From contig DJFO01000266.1 of the NCBI GenBank assembly GCA_002432555.1, forward strand, positions 1,280-10,279: DNA of 9,000 nucleotides. Reading direction: 5' to 3'. Shown here piece by piece: positions 1 through 6,931 of the stretch (the first letter of the stretch is position 1; each line of letters opens with the position of its first letter). The notes under the pieces were generated by a model. The model was not told the DNA's origin, made no database searches, and saw only the letters and a list, made by a program, of their open reading frames with translations. The position numbers and the translations under genes are program-made. This DNA is from Marinagarivorans sp. UBA5870 (lineage in GTDB: Bacteria > Pseudomonadota > Gammaproteobacteria > Pseudomonadales > Cellvibrionaceae).

Positions 1-9
1 CGGATTGGC

Positions 10-624
10 TCAGCCGCTGGGTGCATCGCGAGCGGCGGTTGTGGTTTCGATGACGCGCAAGGCGGTGGGAAAATCGAGCGCCTGCAGTGCTTGATACAGG
101 TCGAGAAAGTCCGTCGGCGGCAATAACTGCCGCAACTGCATTTCCAGCTCTTCGAACAGGTCGAACGCCTGCAAATTGTTTTGCCGCAGGCACTCCAACA
201 ATTGTTGCAAGCGCAACTCCCAGGTTTTCGGGCGATTACCGGAGACATCAAAGGCGCGGCGCCGGGCGTGCAGCCACAGCTCCGCGTTTTTGAGGAATTG
301 GTTGAACTCACGTTCGAGACAGTTCATGAGTTCATCAATCACCAAATTCGCGGCCTCCCGCTCCAGCAACTGTTCCAACTCTTCCGCAACCTCGCACACC
401 CGACGTCCGCCCAGGTTGGCGACGCTGCCGCAAAGGGTGCGCAGCCGATGCGCTGCCTGCTGGTGCTGGCCGAGGTGAAAAACGGCACGGATCTCGGCGA
501 CGGGCTTGAGACCTGCGTCGACCAGCCGTTGCACTATGTCGAGGATCGCCACCGCGCGCGACTCGCTCCTGGTTATATGTTCCTCCAGTTTGCGCGGATC
601 GAAGACGGAATCAATCGGGCTCAT
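10..624 (-). CDS. HPt-like phosphotransfer domain protein
   Basis: This 204-residue soluble protein has no signal peptide or membrane segment. Residues about 40-90 carry an HPt-like signature: AAHRLR with candidate phospho-accepting His59, then a Gly/Asn-rich stretch ending in NLGG (70-73) and the amphipathic helix VCEVAEELEQLL. HPt domains relay phosphate between receiver domains in the cytoplasm. The C-terminal half (about 137-195) has short acidic and Leu-rich helices like the segments that follow receiver or HPt domains in hybrid kinases. The His-to-Gly-Gly spacing looks about three residues longer than in typical HPt motifs, so phosphotransfer is not certain. The ATG at 624 lies 15 bases after the stop of the diguanylate cyclase gene, which suggests one operon, with no strong Shine-Dalgarno sequence. 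No cognate kinase is visible. I am fairly sure of the HPt-like assignment and unsure of the partner. Confidence 0.72.
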   Translation of the reverse strand: MSPIDSVFDPRKLEEHITRSESRAVAILDIVQRLVDAGLKPVAEIRAVFHLGQHQQAAHRLRTLCGSVANLGGRRVCEVAEELEQLLEREAANLVIDELMNCLEREFNQFLKNAELWLHARRRAFDVSGNRPKTWELRLQQLLECLRQNNLQAFDLFEELEMQLRQLLPPTDFLDLYQALQALDFPTALRVIETTTAARDAPSG

Positions 625-639
625 AACACATGCGGATTT

Positions 640-1581
640 TCATCCCGTTTCCTTGACGGATTCGTGGGCAATCGTCGCCACTTTGAACTGATTGCGCCCG
701 GACTCCTTGGCGAGGTACAGAGCGGAGTCGGCGGTGATAATCAAATTCTCCAAGGTGGTCCCGATTTCCGGCACCACTGTGGCGATGCCGGCGCTGACGG
801 TGACGAAGGGTACTGTGGTCGAGTGGGCATGGGGAATAGCGAGGGACAGCACCTGCTCGCAAATCCAGCGGCCATATTTTTTGGCGTTGTGGGCATTGGT
901 GTTCGGCAATACCACCACAAACTCTTCACCGCCGTAACGAGCGACGAATTCACCGGGGCGGCGCGACCCGGCGTCCACCGCCTGAGCCACTTCCCGCAGG
1001 CAAATGTCGCCCTGCAAATGTCCGTAAGCGTCGTTGTAGGTTTTGAAGTGATCGATATCCAAGAGCGCGAGAGTGATCGCTTGCTGTTGCCGATAGTGGC
1101 GTTTTACTTCCACCCGCGCTTGGTTCTCGAAATAGCGCCGGTTATAGACTTCCGTCAGACCGTCGCGGTCGGCCAGTACCTGCAGCAAGTTTTGCTGGCG
1201 CGAGAGAGCGATATGGGTCTTGACTCGCGCCTGCAGAACTTGGGCGTTGTAAGGGCGCACTATAAAGTCGACCGCACCGGCTTCCAGCGCCGCCAGCTCG
1301 CGCACATCATCGCGCGCTGCGGCGACCATCATCAGAGTACAATTTTTTGTCTCCCGGCTGCTTTTCAGCCGCTTGCACAAGTCGATGCCGCTCGAATCTC
1401 CCAGGTCCAAGGCGCTGATGACCAGATCCGGCTTGCGCTGGTGCGCCATGAAAGCGCCGGTTTTTGCCGAGGTGGCGAAGACCACCTCGCCGTGGTCGCG
1501 CAGCAGCGTCCCCAAGTGCCGCAGCGCCTGCGTATCCACATCGACGAGCAGTATCAGATTGTTCTTCTTCTTTTGCGGCAT
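640..1581 (-). CDS. Diguanylate cyclase with degenerate receiver domain (REC-GGDEF)
   Basis: This 313-residue cytoplasmic protein is predicted to make cyclic di-GMP from two GTP. Residues about 8-125 have the receiver fold pattern and about 133-305 a GGDEF domain. The cyclase site looks intact: metal ligands in LLDIDHFK (D175, D177), the N183-D184 pair, and the GGEEF signature at 217-221. The inhibitory site, usually RxxD just before GGEEF, reads RPGE (208-211), a conservative D-to-E change. The receiver domain is odd. The acidic pair is D14-V15, the phospho-acceptor position in PDLVISALDL is Ala57, the conserved Thr/Ser is Ala88 and the conserved Lys is Arg109. It therefore probably cannot be phosphorylated normally and may sense something else or serve in dimerisation. 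The ATG at 1581 has a GAGG Shine-Dalgarno sequence (1589-1592) at good spacing. The HPt-like gene follows 15 bases downstream. Confidence 0.93.
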   Translation of the reverse strand: MPQKKKNNLILLVDVDTQALRHLGTLLRDHGEVVFATSAKTGAFMAHQRKPDLVISALDLGDSSGIDLCKRLKSSRETKNCTLMMVAAARDDVRELAALEAGAVDFIVRPYNAQVLQARVKTHIALSRQQNLLQVLADRDGLTEVYNRRYFENQARVEVKRHYRQQQAITLALLDIDHFKTYNDAYGHLQGDICLREVAQAVDAGSRRPGEFVARYGGEEFVVVLPNTNAHNAKKYGRWICEQVLSLAIPHAHSTTVPFVTVSAGIATVVPEIGTTLENLIITADSALYLAKESGRNQFKVATIAHESVKETG

Positions 1582-1631
1582 TGAAAAACCTCATGGTTCC
1601 CCAAGGACGGGATGGTTTTTAGTCTAGTTGA

Positions 1632-1643
1632 CGCACAGGTGCG
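1632..1643. repeat. Short inverted repeat CGCAC-AG-GTGCG
   Basis: Two perfect 5-base arms (1632-1636 and 1639-1643) flank a 2-base centre. The repeat lies just downstream of the predicted start of transcription of the diguanylate cyclase operon, where a repressor could act. It is too short for a stable RNA hairpin with a 2-base loop, so a DNA operator is the likelier reading. Chance occurrence is quite possible. Confidence 0.25.
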
Positions 1644-1663
1644 CCGCCATTCGAGCACCAAAA

Positions 1664-1692
1664 GTTATATGCGCGCCGATGGGAGGTGGGAA
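1664..1692 (-). promoter_or_regulatory. Candidate sigma70-type promoter for the diguanylate cyclase-HPt operon
   Basis: Read on the minus strand, TTCCCA (1687-1692, 4 of 6 matches to the -35 consensus) is separated by 17 bases from TATAAC (1664-1669, 5 of 6 matches to the -10 consensus). Transcription would begin near 1657, giving a leader of about 75 bases before the ATG at 1581. This is assigned from consensus matching only. Confidence 0.38.
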
Positions 1693-2039
1693 GTAACCGT
1701 TGGCCGGGTTTTGTTCACTGCCTTAGCACGGGAAAAATCTTTGCTGCCGCCTTTGCTGCTGCGCCGGCATAACGACCTTTTTAAAAAAAAAGTGAAATTT
1801 GGCTCAGTGGGTGTACTTTCCCCCCGGCGGCTAGGGGCGTTGTTGCGGTGCTAGACGGTCGAATCGCGAAAAGTCGTGATGCGCTTCCCGTATTGCGCGG
1901 GTAGGCTTGCCCCCTGCGCGATGAGCAAGCTATCGTTATAAGACGCTGCGGTTGGCGTAAACCAATAAACTAATAATAAGCCAAGATCTTATAGGTGCTA
2001 ACGACAGCGCTTGCGCCCTGTTGCCGGCATTCCCAAAAC
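1693..2039. other. Divergent intergenic region, no gene recognised
   Basis: I see no convincing coding region, tRNA or mobile element here. Visible structure includes a T5A9 tract (1778-1791) and a G+C-rich imperfect hairpin. In the hairpin, GCGCGGG (1895-1901) pairs with the CCC and GCGC blocks within 1910-1919, but no T-run follows, so it is not an obvious terminator. A -10-like TATAAG (1937-1942) and the TA-rich stretch 1971-1979 precede the membrane glycosyltransferase gene. TTGGCG (1952-1957) with TAATAA (1974-1979) at 16-base spacing is a weak promoter candidate. The promoter of the downstream operon must lie in this stretch or further upstream, but I cannot place it confidently. Confidence 0.5.
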
Positions 2040-3863
2040 ATGTTTGCAGTAAAAACGTTTCATTCATTTTGCAGTTCTCGAAAGTGCGCCGGCGCGATTG
2101 CCTTGCTCTCTTGTCTGGTCCTTTTGGTTTACGTTTTCTATTTGGCCCCGTACAACAACTTTTTTTACAACGATATGTTGGGGTACTGGAACCGGGCCAT
2201 AGATCGGATCAACGGCTTCCCCTTTGTCGAAACCCAGTTCATGGCCTGGCCGCCCATGTACCACATCTATCTTGCGGAGTTTTTCCGCCTCTGCTGGTGG
2301 ATGGGTTATCCCGAATTGATTGAACCCGAAACTTTGCTCGTTCTGAATTGCGTCATCTTTGCCTGCTCGGTCTACGCCTTGCACCGCTGTGCGGTGCGCT
2401 GGTTCGATAAAGCGACGGGCTGGGCGGTGGTTACCACCGCCGTCTATGCCTTTGGTTTTCCCGCTTGGTATTTCAACGCCTTTCTGCTGTCGGAGAACTT
2501 CTCCGCGCCCCTGTTGGTGATCGCAATAGCGCTGATCTACTGCCGCGACTCGCGCGGCGCACTCATAGCCGCGGCCGCCGTATTCGCGGTGGCCGCGGCG
2601 GCGCGACCCTCCATCGCACCCTACGGATTAGCCTTCGTGATCGCACTGCTGGTGCGCCGGCAATTCACACGGGAGTTTTTTATCCAGGCGGCCGTGTTCT
2701 CCACGGTTTTTTTCCTGCTGATTTTTCTCGCGATGGGCGAAGTGGCGAGGATTTCCGGCGGCAAGGTGAAAGGTCTCTCCGCCAACGGTGGGCTCGATTT
2801 CTTCATTGCCAATTCGCGGTACTATCGTATCGACGTGCGGTACAACGGCTGGCACAACTATGTGATAGTGCCGGCGCTTTCTTGGAAGCCCGAGCAGGGC
2901 TCATTTAACTCCACAGTTCCTTATTTTCAACAGGATTATTACTACAACCTCGGCTGGCAGTTTATCCTGCACGACCCCGCCCGCCTGGTGAAGAACTTTG
3001 AGCACATCGGCCACCTCTTTTTTGCCGATATGCTGCCGAGTCGGGACGACGCCCCGGGATTCAAGTTCTTCCGGCCCCTGTGGGACAAGTTCAAGTTCGG
3101 CCTCTTCCTCCTGACGTTTCTCTACTTCTGGTTGTGGCCCTTCCTGAAACAGCCGCAACGATATTTTGCCAGCTTACTCTTGTCGATCCTCGGCATTACT
3201 TTGCTGGTGAGCTACTTGTTTACCGGAGAGCCGCGGTATACCTATTCCATCATGTTCGTCTTTTACCTGCTCGGTTTTAACGCTGTGCGTTTGTTGCTCG
3301 CGCAGCGCGCTCAGCTGCGCAAAATCCTGCCGCGGTTTGCGCTTCTTCTGGCCACCCTCTGGGGGGCAGGCGAAGCCTTGGCGTATTGGGTGGAACCGCC
3401 GCAGGATCCCCACGTGCAAATGGTGCAGCTGGATCCTCCCTCAACGGGCGCACAGGAATTGCCCTCCCTCTACTTTCCTTACAGCAAAGAGTCGCCCCTG
3501 GTGGCGCGGCGCGGGCAGGTCACTTTAGCGGAGCCGGCGCGTCTGCTGTTCAAAACCGAGTTGCATCTCGCCGGCGCGGCGCGGGATATACGGTGGGAGC
3601 TTTTCAGCGGGTGGCCGGTACGTTTGCGTGTCGATGGCAATTTGGTCACAGAATCGACGGAAAGAAATTATTTCCGTGAAGTCGTCGTCATCACACCTTT
3701 GACGGCCGGCAAGCACGAAATCGAATTGGAAGTGGATTATATACCCCAAGCCGGCGGTATCACCGTCAACTATGTCTTCACGGATGAGGAGGGCTGGACC
3801 TATCGTCAAATCCTTGGCGAAAATCGTCCGCCCGTGCATTTTTCTCTCCCGGAGGTCAAATAA
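2040..3863 (+). CDS. GT-C membrane glycosyltransferase (ArnT/PMT-like) with C-terminal beta-rich domain
   Basis: This polytopic inner-membrane protein has 607 residues from the ATG at 2040. About 11 hydrophobic segments span residues 17-450, followed by a soluble C-terminal part (about 451-607). GT-C enzymes take a sugar from a polyprenyl-phosphate donor and transfer it on the periplasmic face. The first external loop after membrane segment 1 has the expected acidic residue (YND, D45) plus E64 in a FPFVETQ stretch. FTGEPRY (394-400) before a late membrane segment is typical of Dol-P-Man-type transferases. The C-terminal part contains VRLRVDG (527-533) and LTAGKHEIELEVDY (554-567), resembling the strand pattern of PA14-like or sugar-binding beta sandwiches. 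Neither this start nor the in-frame GTG at 1995 (15 residues longer) has a good Shine-Dalgarno sequence. The stop abuts the next gene's ATG. The acceptor (lipid A, other glycan or protein) is unknown. Confidence 0.85.
   Translation: MFAVKTFHSFCSSRKCAGAIALLSCLVLLVYVFYLAPYNNFFYNDMLGYWNRAIDRINGFPFVETQFMAWPPMYHIYLAEFFRLCWWMGYPELIEPETLLVLNCVIFACSVYALHRCAVRWFDKATGWAVVTTAVYAFGFPAWYFNAFLLSENFSAPLLVIAIALIYCRDSRGALIAAAAVFAVAAAARPSIAPYGLAFVIALLVRRQFTREFFIQAAVFSTVFFLLIFLAMGEVARISGGKVKGLSANGGLDFFIANSRYYRIDVRYNGWHNYVIVPALSWKPEQGSFNSTVPYFQQDYYYNLGWQFILHDPARLVKNFEHIGHLFFADMLPSRDDAPGFKFFRPLWDKFKFGLFLLTFLYFWLWPFLKQPQRYFASLLLSILGITLLVSYLFTGEPRYTYSIMFVFYLLGFNAVRLLLAQRAQLRKILPRFALLLATLWGAGEALAYWVEPPQDPHVQMVQLDPPSTGAQELPSLYFPYSKESPLVARRGQVTLAEPARLLFKTELHLAGAARDIRWELFSGWPVRLRVDGNLVTESTERNYFREVVVITPLTAGKHEIELEVDYIPQAGGITVNYVFTDEEGWTYRQILGENRPPVHFSLPEVK
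3851..3855 (+). promoter_or_regulatory. Shine-Dalgarno sequence for the GT2 gene
   Basis: GGAGG sits 8 bases before the ATG at 3864, inside the last codons of the membrane glycosyltransferase gene. The stop codon TAA directly abuts that ATG, so the two genes are very likely translationally coupled. Confidence 0.75.
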
Positions 3864-4631
3864 ATGAACTGCGCCGTCCACCCCGACCTCAGCATTATTT
3901 TGCCCACCTATAACGAAAGTGAAAATATTCTGCTCCTGCTCGACCAACTGGAAAAATGCCTAGGGCTGCCCTATGAGGCCATAGTGGTCGACGACGACTC
4001 GCCCGATCGCACCTGGGAGCTGGTGCGCAATTACGCGCAGGCGCATCCCAAGGTTGTGCTGCTGCACCGCACCAGCGAACGGGGTCTGACCAGCGCGCTC
4101 AACAGTGGGCTGCAAGTCGCCAGAGGTCGGTTGGTCATGTGGATGGACGTGGACCTGTCGATGCCGCCCGAGCGCATACCCGCGCTGCTGCAGGCGATAG
4201 ACGCGGGTGCGGATGTCGCTGTCGGTTCGCGTTATGTGCGCGGGGGCGGCGACGCGCGCGCCGTAACGGCGCTGCTGACACTGCAGCTGTTTCTCAGCAA
4301 GGTACTGAGCATTCTGGGAGGGTGGTTTCTCGGCTGCAAATTTCGCGACTGGTCGAGCGGCTTTATTGCGCTGCGACGCGAACTTATCCAGGATTACCGC
4401 TTGAGCGGCGACTATGGCGAATATTTCATCGGTCTGATCTATTATTTAATCAAACGCAAGCACGCGACTGTGGTGGAAGTGCCTTATGTGCTCACGCCAC
4501 GCGAGCGCGGCGAGTCGAAAACGGCCACCAATGTCTGGGGGTTTTTTCAGCGGGGGCGCAAATACCTGCGCACCTTATGGCAGCAGCGCTTCGAGGGCGC
4601 CGCCGAAGTGGAAGAAAAATGCAAAGTTTGA
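3864..4631 (+). CDS. DPM1-like family 2 glycosyltransferase (polyprenyl-phosphate sugar synthase)
   Basis: This 255-residue enzyme should transfer a sugar from a nucleotide donor to a polyprenyl phosphate at the cytoplasmic face of the inner membrane. The GT2 motifs are all present: LSIILPTYNE (9-18), VVDDDSPDRT (41-50) for the nucleotide, MDVDLSMPP (94-102) for metal binding, VGSRYVRGG (120-128), DWSSGF (162-167) and RERGESK (213-219). The motif set matches dolichyl/polyprenyl-phosphate mannose or glucose synthases. It is the short, DPM1-type version and lacks the two C-terminal membrane helices found in GtrB and ArnC; only residues about 136-157 are strongly hydrophobic. Its position between a GT-C transferase and a small SMR protein supports the lipid-linked sugar role. 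The sugar itself cannot be read from the sequence. GDP-perosamine made by the convergent operon is one candidate. Confidence 0.92.
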   Translation: MNCAVHPDLSIILPTYNESENILLLLDQLEKCLGLPYEAIVVDDDSPDRTWELVRNYAQAHPKVVLLHRTSERGLTSALNSGLQVARGRLVMWMDVDLSMPPERIPALLQAIDAGADVAVGSRYVRGGGDARAVTALLTLQLFLSKVLSILGGWFLGCKFRDWSSGFIALRRELIQDYRLSGDYGEYFIGLIYYLIKRKHATVVEVPYVLTPRERGESKTATNVWGFFQRGRKYLRTLWQQRFEGAAEVEEKCKV

Positions 4632-4981
4632 TGTTGGTATTCCTATCCTGTCTGCTCACCGCCGTTGGGCAGATTGCTTTCAAGTACGGCATGAACACGA
4701 TTGTTATCGATGGCTCCAGCAATCTCTTCTCCACGCTGAAAACCGTTTTGTTTAACCCGGTCATAGTGGCGGGGTTCATTTTTTTCGGCGTCGGCGCCGT
4801 GGTTTGGCTTTTTGCCCTCGCGCGGCTGGAATTGAGCTACGCCGTCCCCCTCTCCGGCCTGACCTATATTCTCGTTTTGTTTGCAGGGGTGCTGCTTTTC
4901 AAGGAGCCGTTGACGGTTCTAAAAGTGGTCGGAACGCTGCTGGTGGCCATGGGCATCGGTGTGCTTTCGTTACAGCGATAG
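4619..4981 (+). CDS. ArnE-like SMR-family small membrane protein, probable polyprenyl-phosphate sugar flippase
   Basis: This 120-residue protein has four hydrophobic helices (about 3-22, 46-67, 74-94 and 103-118). It resembles ArnE and EmrE-like proteins: LLTAVGQIAFK (12-22) matches the first helix of ArnE, and the stretch from VVWLFAL through YAVPLSGL and LFKEPLTV follows the family pattern. The proton-binding Glu14 of multidrug SMR pumps is Thr14 here, as expected for lipid-sugar carriers rather than drug exporters. I chose the ATG at 4619, which overlaps the GT2 gene by 13 bases and has GGAAG (4610-4614) before it. The ATG at 4631 overlaps the GT2 stop as TGATG but lacks a Shine-Dalgarno sequence. 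ArnE works with ArnF as a pair, whereas only one subunit is present here, so it would act as a homodimer or with a partner encoded elsewhere. The flippase role is inferred from context. Confidence 0.83.
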   Translation: MQSLMLVFLSCLLTAVGQIAFKYGMNTIVIDGSSNLFSTLKTVLFNPVIVAGFIFFGVGAVVWLFALARLELSYAVPLSGLTYILVLFAGVLLFKEPLTVLKVVGTLLVAMGIGVLSLQR

Positions 4982-5011
4982 CCCTACCGGTTTGGGGGCG
5001 GGCCGTCCAAT

Positions 5012-5788
5012 CTACGGGGCCTCGGCCGTTTTCTGCAATACAAAGCACACCCCCCAAGTGTTTTCGCTCGGCGGGTTGTTCGTCTGCCATTCACAAATGT
5101 GCAGCACTTGAAAATTGCACAAATCGGCGAGGAGAGAAATTTCGGGAATCGACAGGTACCTCATGCGGTGTACTTCCGCTTCCAGTTCGTTGATCTGCCC
5201 GGTGCGCAAATCCCGAATAAACACTTTATAACGGACATCGATCCAGCATTCGTTTGGGTGCCAGACGGGTTCGGCGATGCGGGTGACGGCGATAGTATCG
5301 TTTTGCATGCGTTTGATACGCACGGCGGGTTTCACCGTAAGCACGGCGGGGCCGTACCAAACGTCGAAAATGAAGGTTCCGCCGGGCTCGAGGTGCCGGT
5401 TTACCTGCAACAAGCAGTCGCGGATGTCGGTTAGTGTCGGCAGGTAGCTTATGACGTGGAAGAGGGAAATGACGCAGTCAAACCGTTTGCCCAACTGAAA
5501 CGCGCGTATATCCCCCTGGGAAAACTCCACTCCGCCCGATTGGTCGGCCGCTTGCCGCTGCTTGGCAATATTCAGCATATCCAGGCTCAAGTCGATCCCG
5601 TGCACGGAGTAGCCCCGTTGGGCCAGCTCAAAGGCATGGCCGCCGCTGCCGCAGCCCAACTCGAGCAGCCGCCGACCGGGAGGATTGAAGCGTTTGATAA
5701 GCAGGTCGACAAAATCGGTCTCGACGGGATAATTTTTGTCCTTGTAGAGGAGGTCGTAGTAACCGGAATATTTGCCGAACACGCTCAT
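5012..5788 (-). CDS. SAM-dependent methyltransferase, likely acting on an amino sugar
   Basis: This 258-residue class I methyltransferase has a Rossmann core. Motif I is LLELGCGSGG (41-50), the acidic ribose-binding residue lies in GIDLS (D66), QGDIR (91-95) precedes the adenine-binding part, and FDVWY (141-145) follows helix-strand 5. The N-terminal YYDLLYKDK stretch and the beta-rich C-terminal third resemble the nucleotide-amino-sugar N-methyltransferases TylM1 and DesVI. The adjacent upstream gene encodes a sugar 4-aminotransferase, so the 4-amino group of GDP-perosamine is the obvious candidate substrate, giving N-methyl or N,N-dimethyl perosamine. An O-methyltransferase acting on the same sugar cannot be excluded. 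The start ATG overlaps the aminotransferase stop by 4 bases (ATGA), so translation is coupled. It is the last gene of its operon. Confidence 0.88.
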   Translation of the reverse strand: MSVFGKYSGYYDLLYKDKNYPVETDFVDLLIKRFNPPGRRLLELGCGSGGHAFELAQRGYSVHGIDLSLDMLNIAKQRQAADQSGGVEFSQGDIRAFQLGKRFDCVISLFHVISYLPTLTDIRDCLLQVNRHLEPGGTFIFDVWYGPAVLTVKPAVRIKRMQNDTIAVTRIAEPVWHPNECWIDVRYKVFIRDLRTGQINELEAEVHRMRYLSIPEISLLADLCNFQVLHICEWQTNNPPSENTWGVCFVLQKTAEAP

Positions 5789-6927
5789 GATTGTGCGCCT
5801 CGCAGCTCTGCGATGGTTTCGCGTAGCGCGCTCGCGCTGCGCTGCATCTGTTGCTCACTTAATGCGAGGCCACTGGGCAGGTAAAATCCCTGGCGGGCAA
5901 GATTTTCTGCTACCGGATAAGATTCTCCGTCGAACAAGCCCATTTTGTGCAAAACAGGTTGTTCGTGCATCGGCCAAAAGAACGGCCGGGTGCCGATATT
6001 TTTTCGCTGCAACGCCTGCATCATTCGCTTGGCATCTGCAAGTTCAGTGGCCAGACAGACGCCGTAAACCCAGTAAATATTGTCAGCGAAAGCGGTGCTG
6101 GCGAGTGGCAGTTGCACCTGCGTTAGGGTCTGTAATTCACCGTCGTAAATTTTTCCCATCCGGCGTTTACGCGCGACAAACTCGTCCAGGCGCTCCAACT
6201 GAGCTAAGCCTATAGCGGCCTGCATGTTGGTCATGCGCATATTCCAGCCCAGTTCCTCGTGGATAAAGCGCTGATGTTTCTGAAAACAAAGATTGCGCAG
6301 GCTGCGGCAGCGCTCCGCCAGTTGATCGTCGTCAGTAACCAGCATGCCGCCTTCGCCGGTGGTTACGTGTTTGTTGGGGTAAAAACTGAAAACGCTGATC
6401 TCGCCGAAACTTCCACAGGGTCTGCCCTTGTAGGTTTGCCCATGCATTTCCGCCGCATCTTCGATGAGCGCCAGCCCGTGCTTTTGCGCCAAGCCGACGA
6501 TTGGATCCATATCGACAGGCAGGCCGTAAATGTGCACTACCATAATTGCGCGGGTGCGGCTTGTTATCTTGGCAGCCACTTGGGCGACATCCATGTTCCA
6601 GGTCACGGGGTCGCTGTCGACCAATACTGGGGTGGCGCCGGCGCGGACTATCGCTGCCGCGCAGGATATGATGGTGAAAGTCGGCAATATGACCTCGTCA
6701 CCGGGTCCGAGTCGGAGCGCCACGACGGCGGCGTCCAAGGCCAATGAGCCATTGGCGACGGCTATGGCATGCTTGCGCTGCACCCGCGCGGCAAAGGCCT
6801 GCTCAAATTTCTCGATAAATGGTCCCTCGGAGGAAATCCATCCGGTATCGATGCATTCCATCAGGTAACGTTTTTCATTGCCATCGAGGAGCGGTTCGTT
6901 GACAGTAATTGGGTGGTCGTTGGCCAT
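5785..6927 (-). CDS. per: Perosamine synthase-type PLP aminotransferase (DegT/DnrJ/EryC1/StrS family)
   Basis: This 380-residue enzyme is predicted to aminate C4 of GDP-4-keto-6-deoxymannose using glutamate, giving GDP-perosamine. Counting from the ATG at 6927, the N-terminus has VNEPLLDGNEKRYL and IDTGWISSEG, both close to Vibrio RfbE and Per enzymes. VHIYGLPVD and LIEDAAE follow (the Asp binds the PLP ring nitrogen), then SFYPNKHVTTGEGGM with the PLP-binding lysine at about 186, and RPFFWPMHEQPV near the C-terminus. An in-frame TTG at 6972 would add 15 residues and overlap the cupin gene by 41 bases. The ATG at 6927 is preferred, although it has no strong Shine-Dalgarno sequence; it starts 4 bases after the cupin stop and may rely on coupling. 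The presence of gmd in the same operon supports the substrate. Another 4-keto sugar aminotransferase is possible but less likely. Confidence 0.92.
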   Translation of the reverse strand: MANDHPITVNEPLLDGNEKRYLMECIDTGWISSEGPFIEKFEQAFAARVQRKHAIAVANGSLALDAAVVALRLGPGDEVILPTFTIISCAAAIVRAGATPVLVDSDPVTWNMDVAQVAAKITSRTRAIMVVHIYGLPVDMDPIVGLAQKHGLALIEDAAEMHGQTYKGRPCGSFGEISVFSFYPNKHVTTGEGGMLVTDDDQLAERCRSLRNLCFQKHQRFIHEELGWNMRMTNMQAAIGLAQLERLDEFVARKRRMGKIYDGELQTLTQVQLPLASTAFADNIYWVYGVCLATELADAKRMMQALQRKNIGTRPFFWPMHEQPVLHKMGLFDGESYPVAENLARQGFYLPSGLALSEQQMQRSASALRETIAELRGAQS

Positions 6928-6931
6928 AGTT

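Noticed and set aside
181..1584. A 467-codon open frame on the plus strand running antisense to both the HPt-like and diguanylate cyclase genes.
   Set aside because: The minus-strand frames carry clear GGDEF and HPt motifs, whereas the plus-strand translation shows no recognisable domain. Long antisense frames are common opposite G+C-rich genes.
1612..1854. An 80-codon plus-strand frame in the divergent intergenic region.
   Set aside because: It has no Shine-Dalgarno sequence and no recognisable motif. It runs through the T5A9 tract and overlaps the likely promoter of the opposite operon.
1895..1919. A G+C-rich hairpin considered as a terminator or riboswitch.
   Set aside because: The stem is imperfect, there is no T-run on either strand, and it does not resemble a c-di-GMP riboswitch or any other riboswitch I know.
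4139..4618. A long N-terminal extension in frame with the ArnE-like gene, overlapping the GT2 gene.
   Set aside because: The extension is Arg- and Ala-rich, lies wholly inside the GT2 gene in another frame, and has no relation to SMR proteins. The protein clearly begins at the ATG at 4619.
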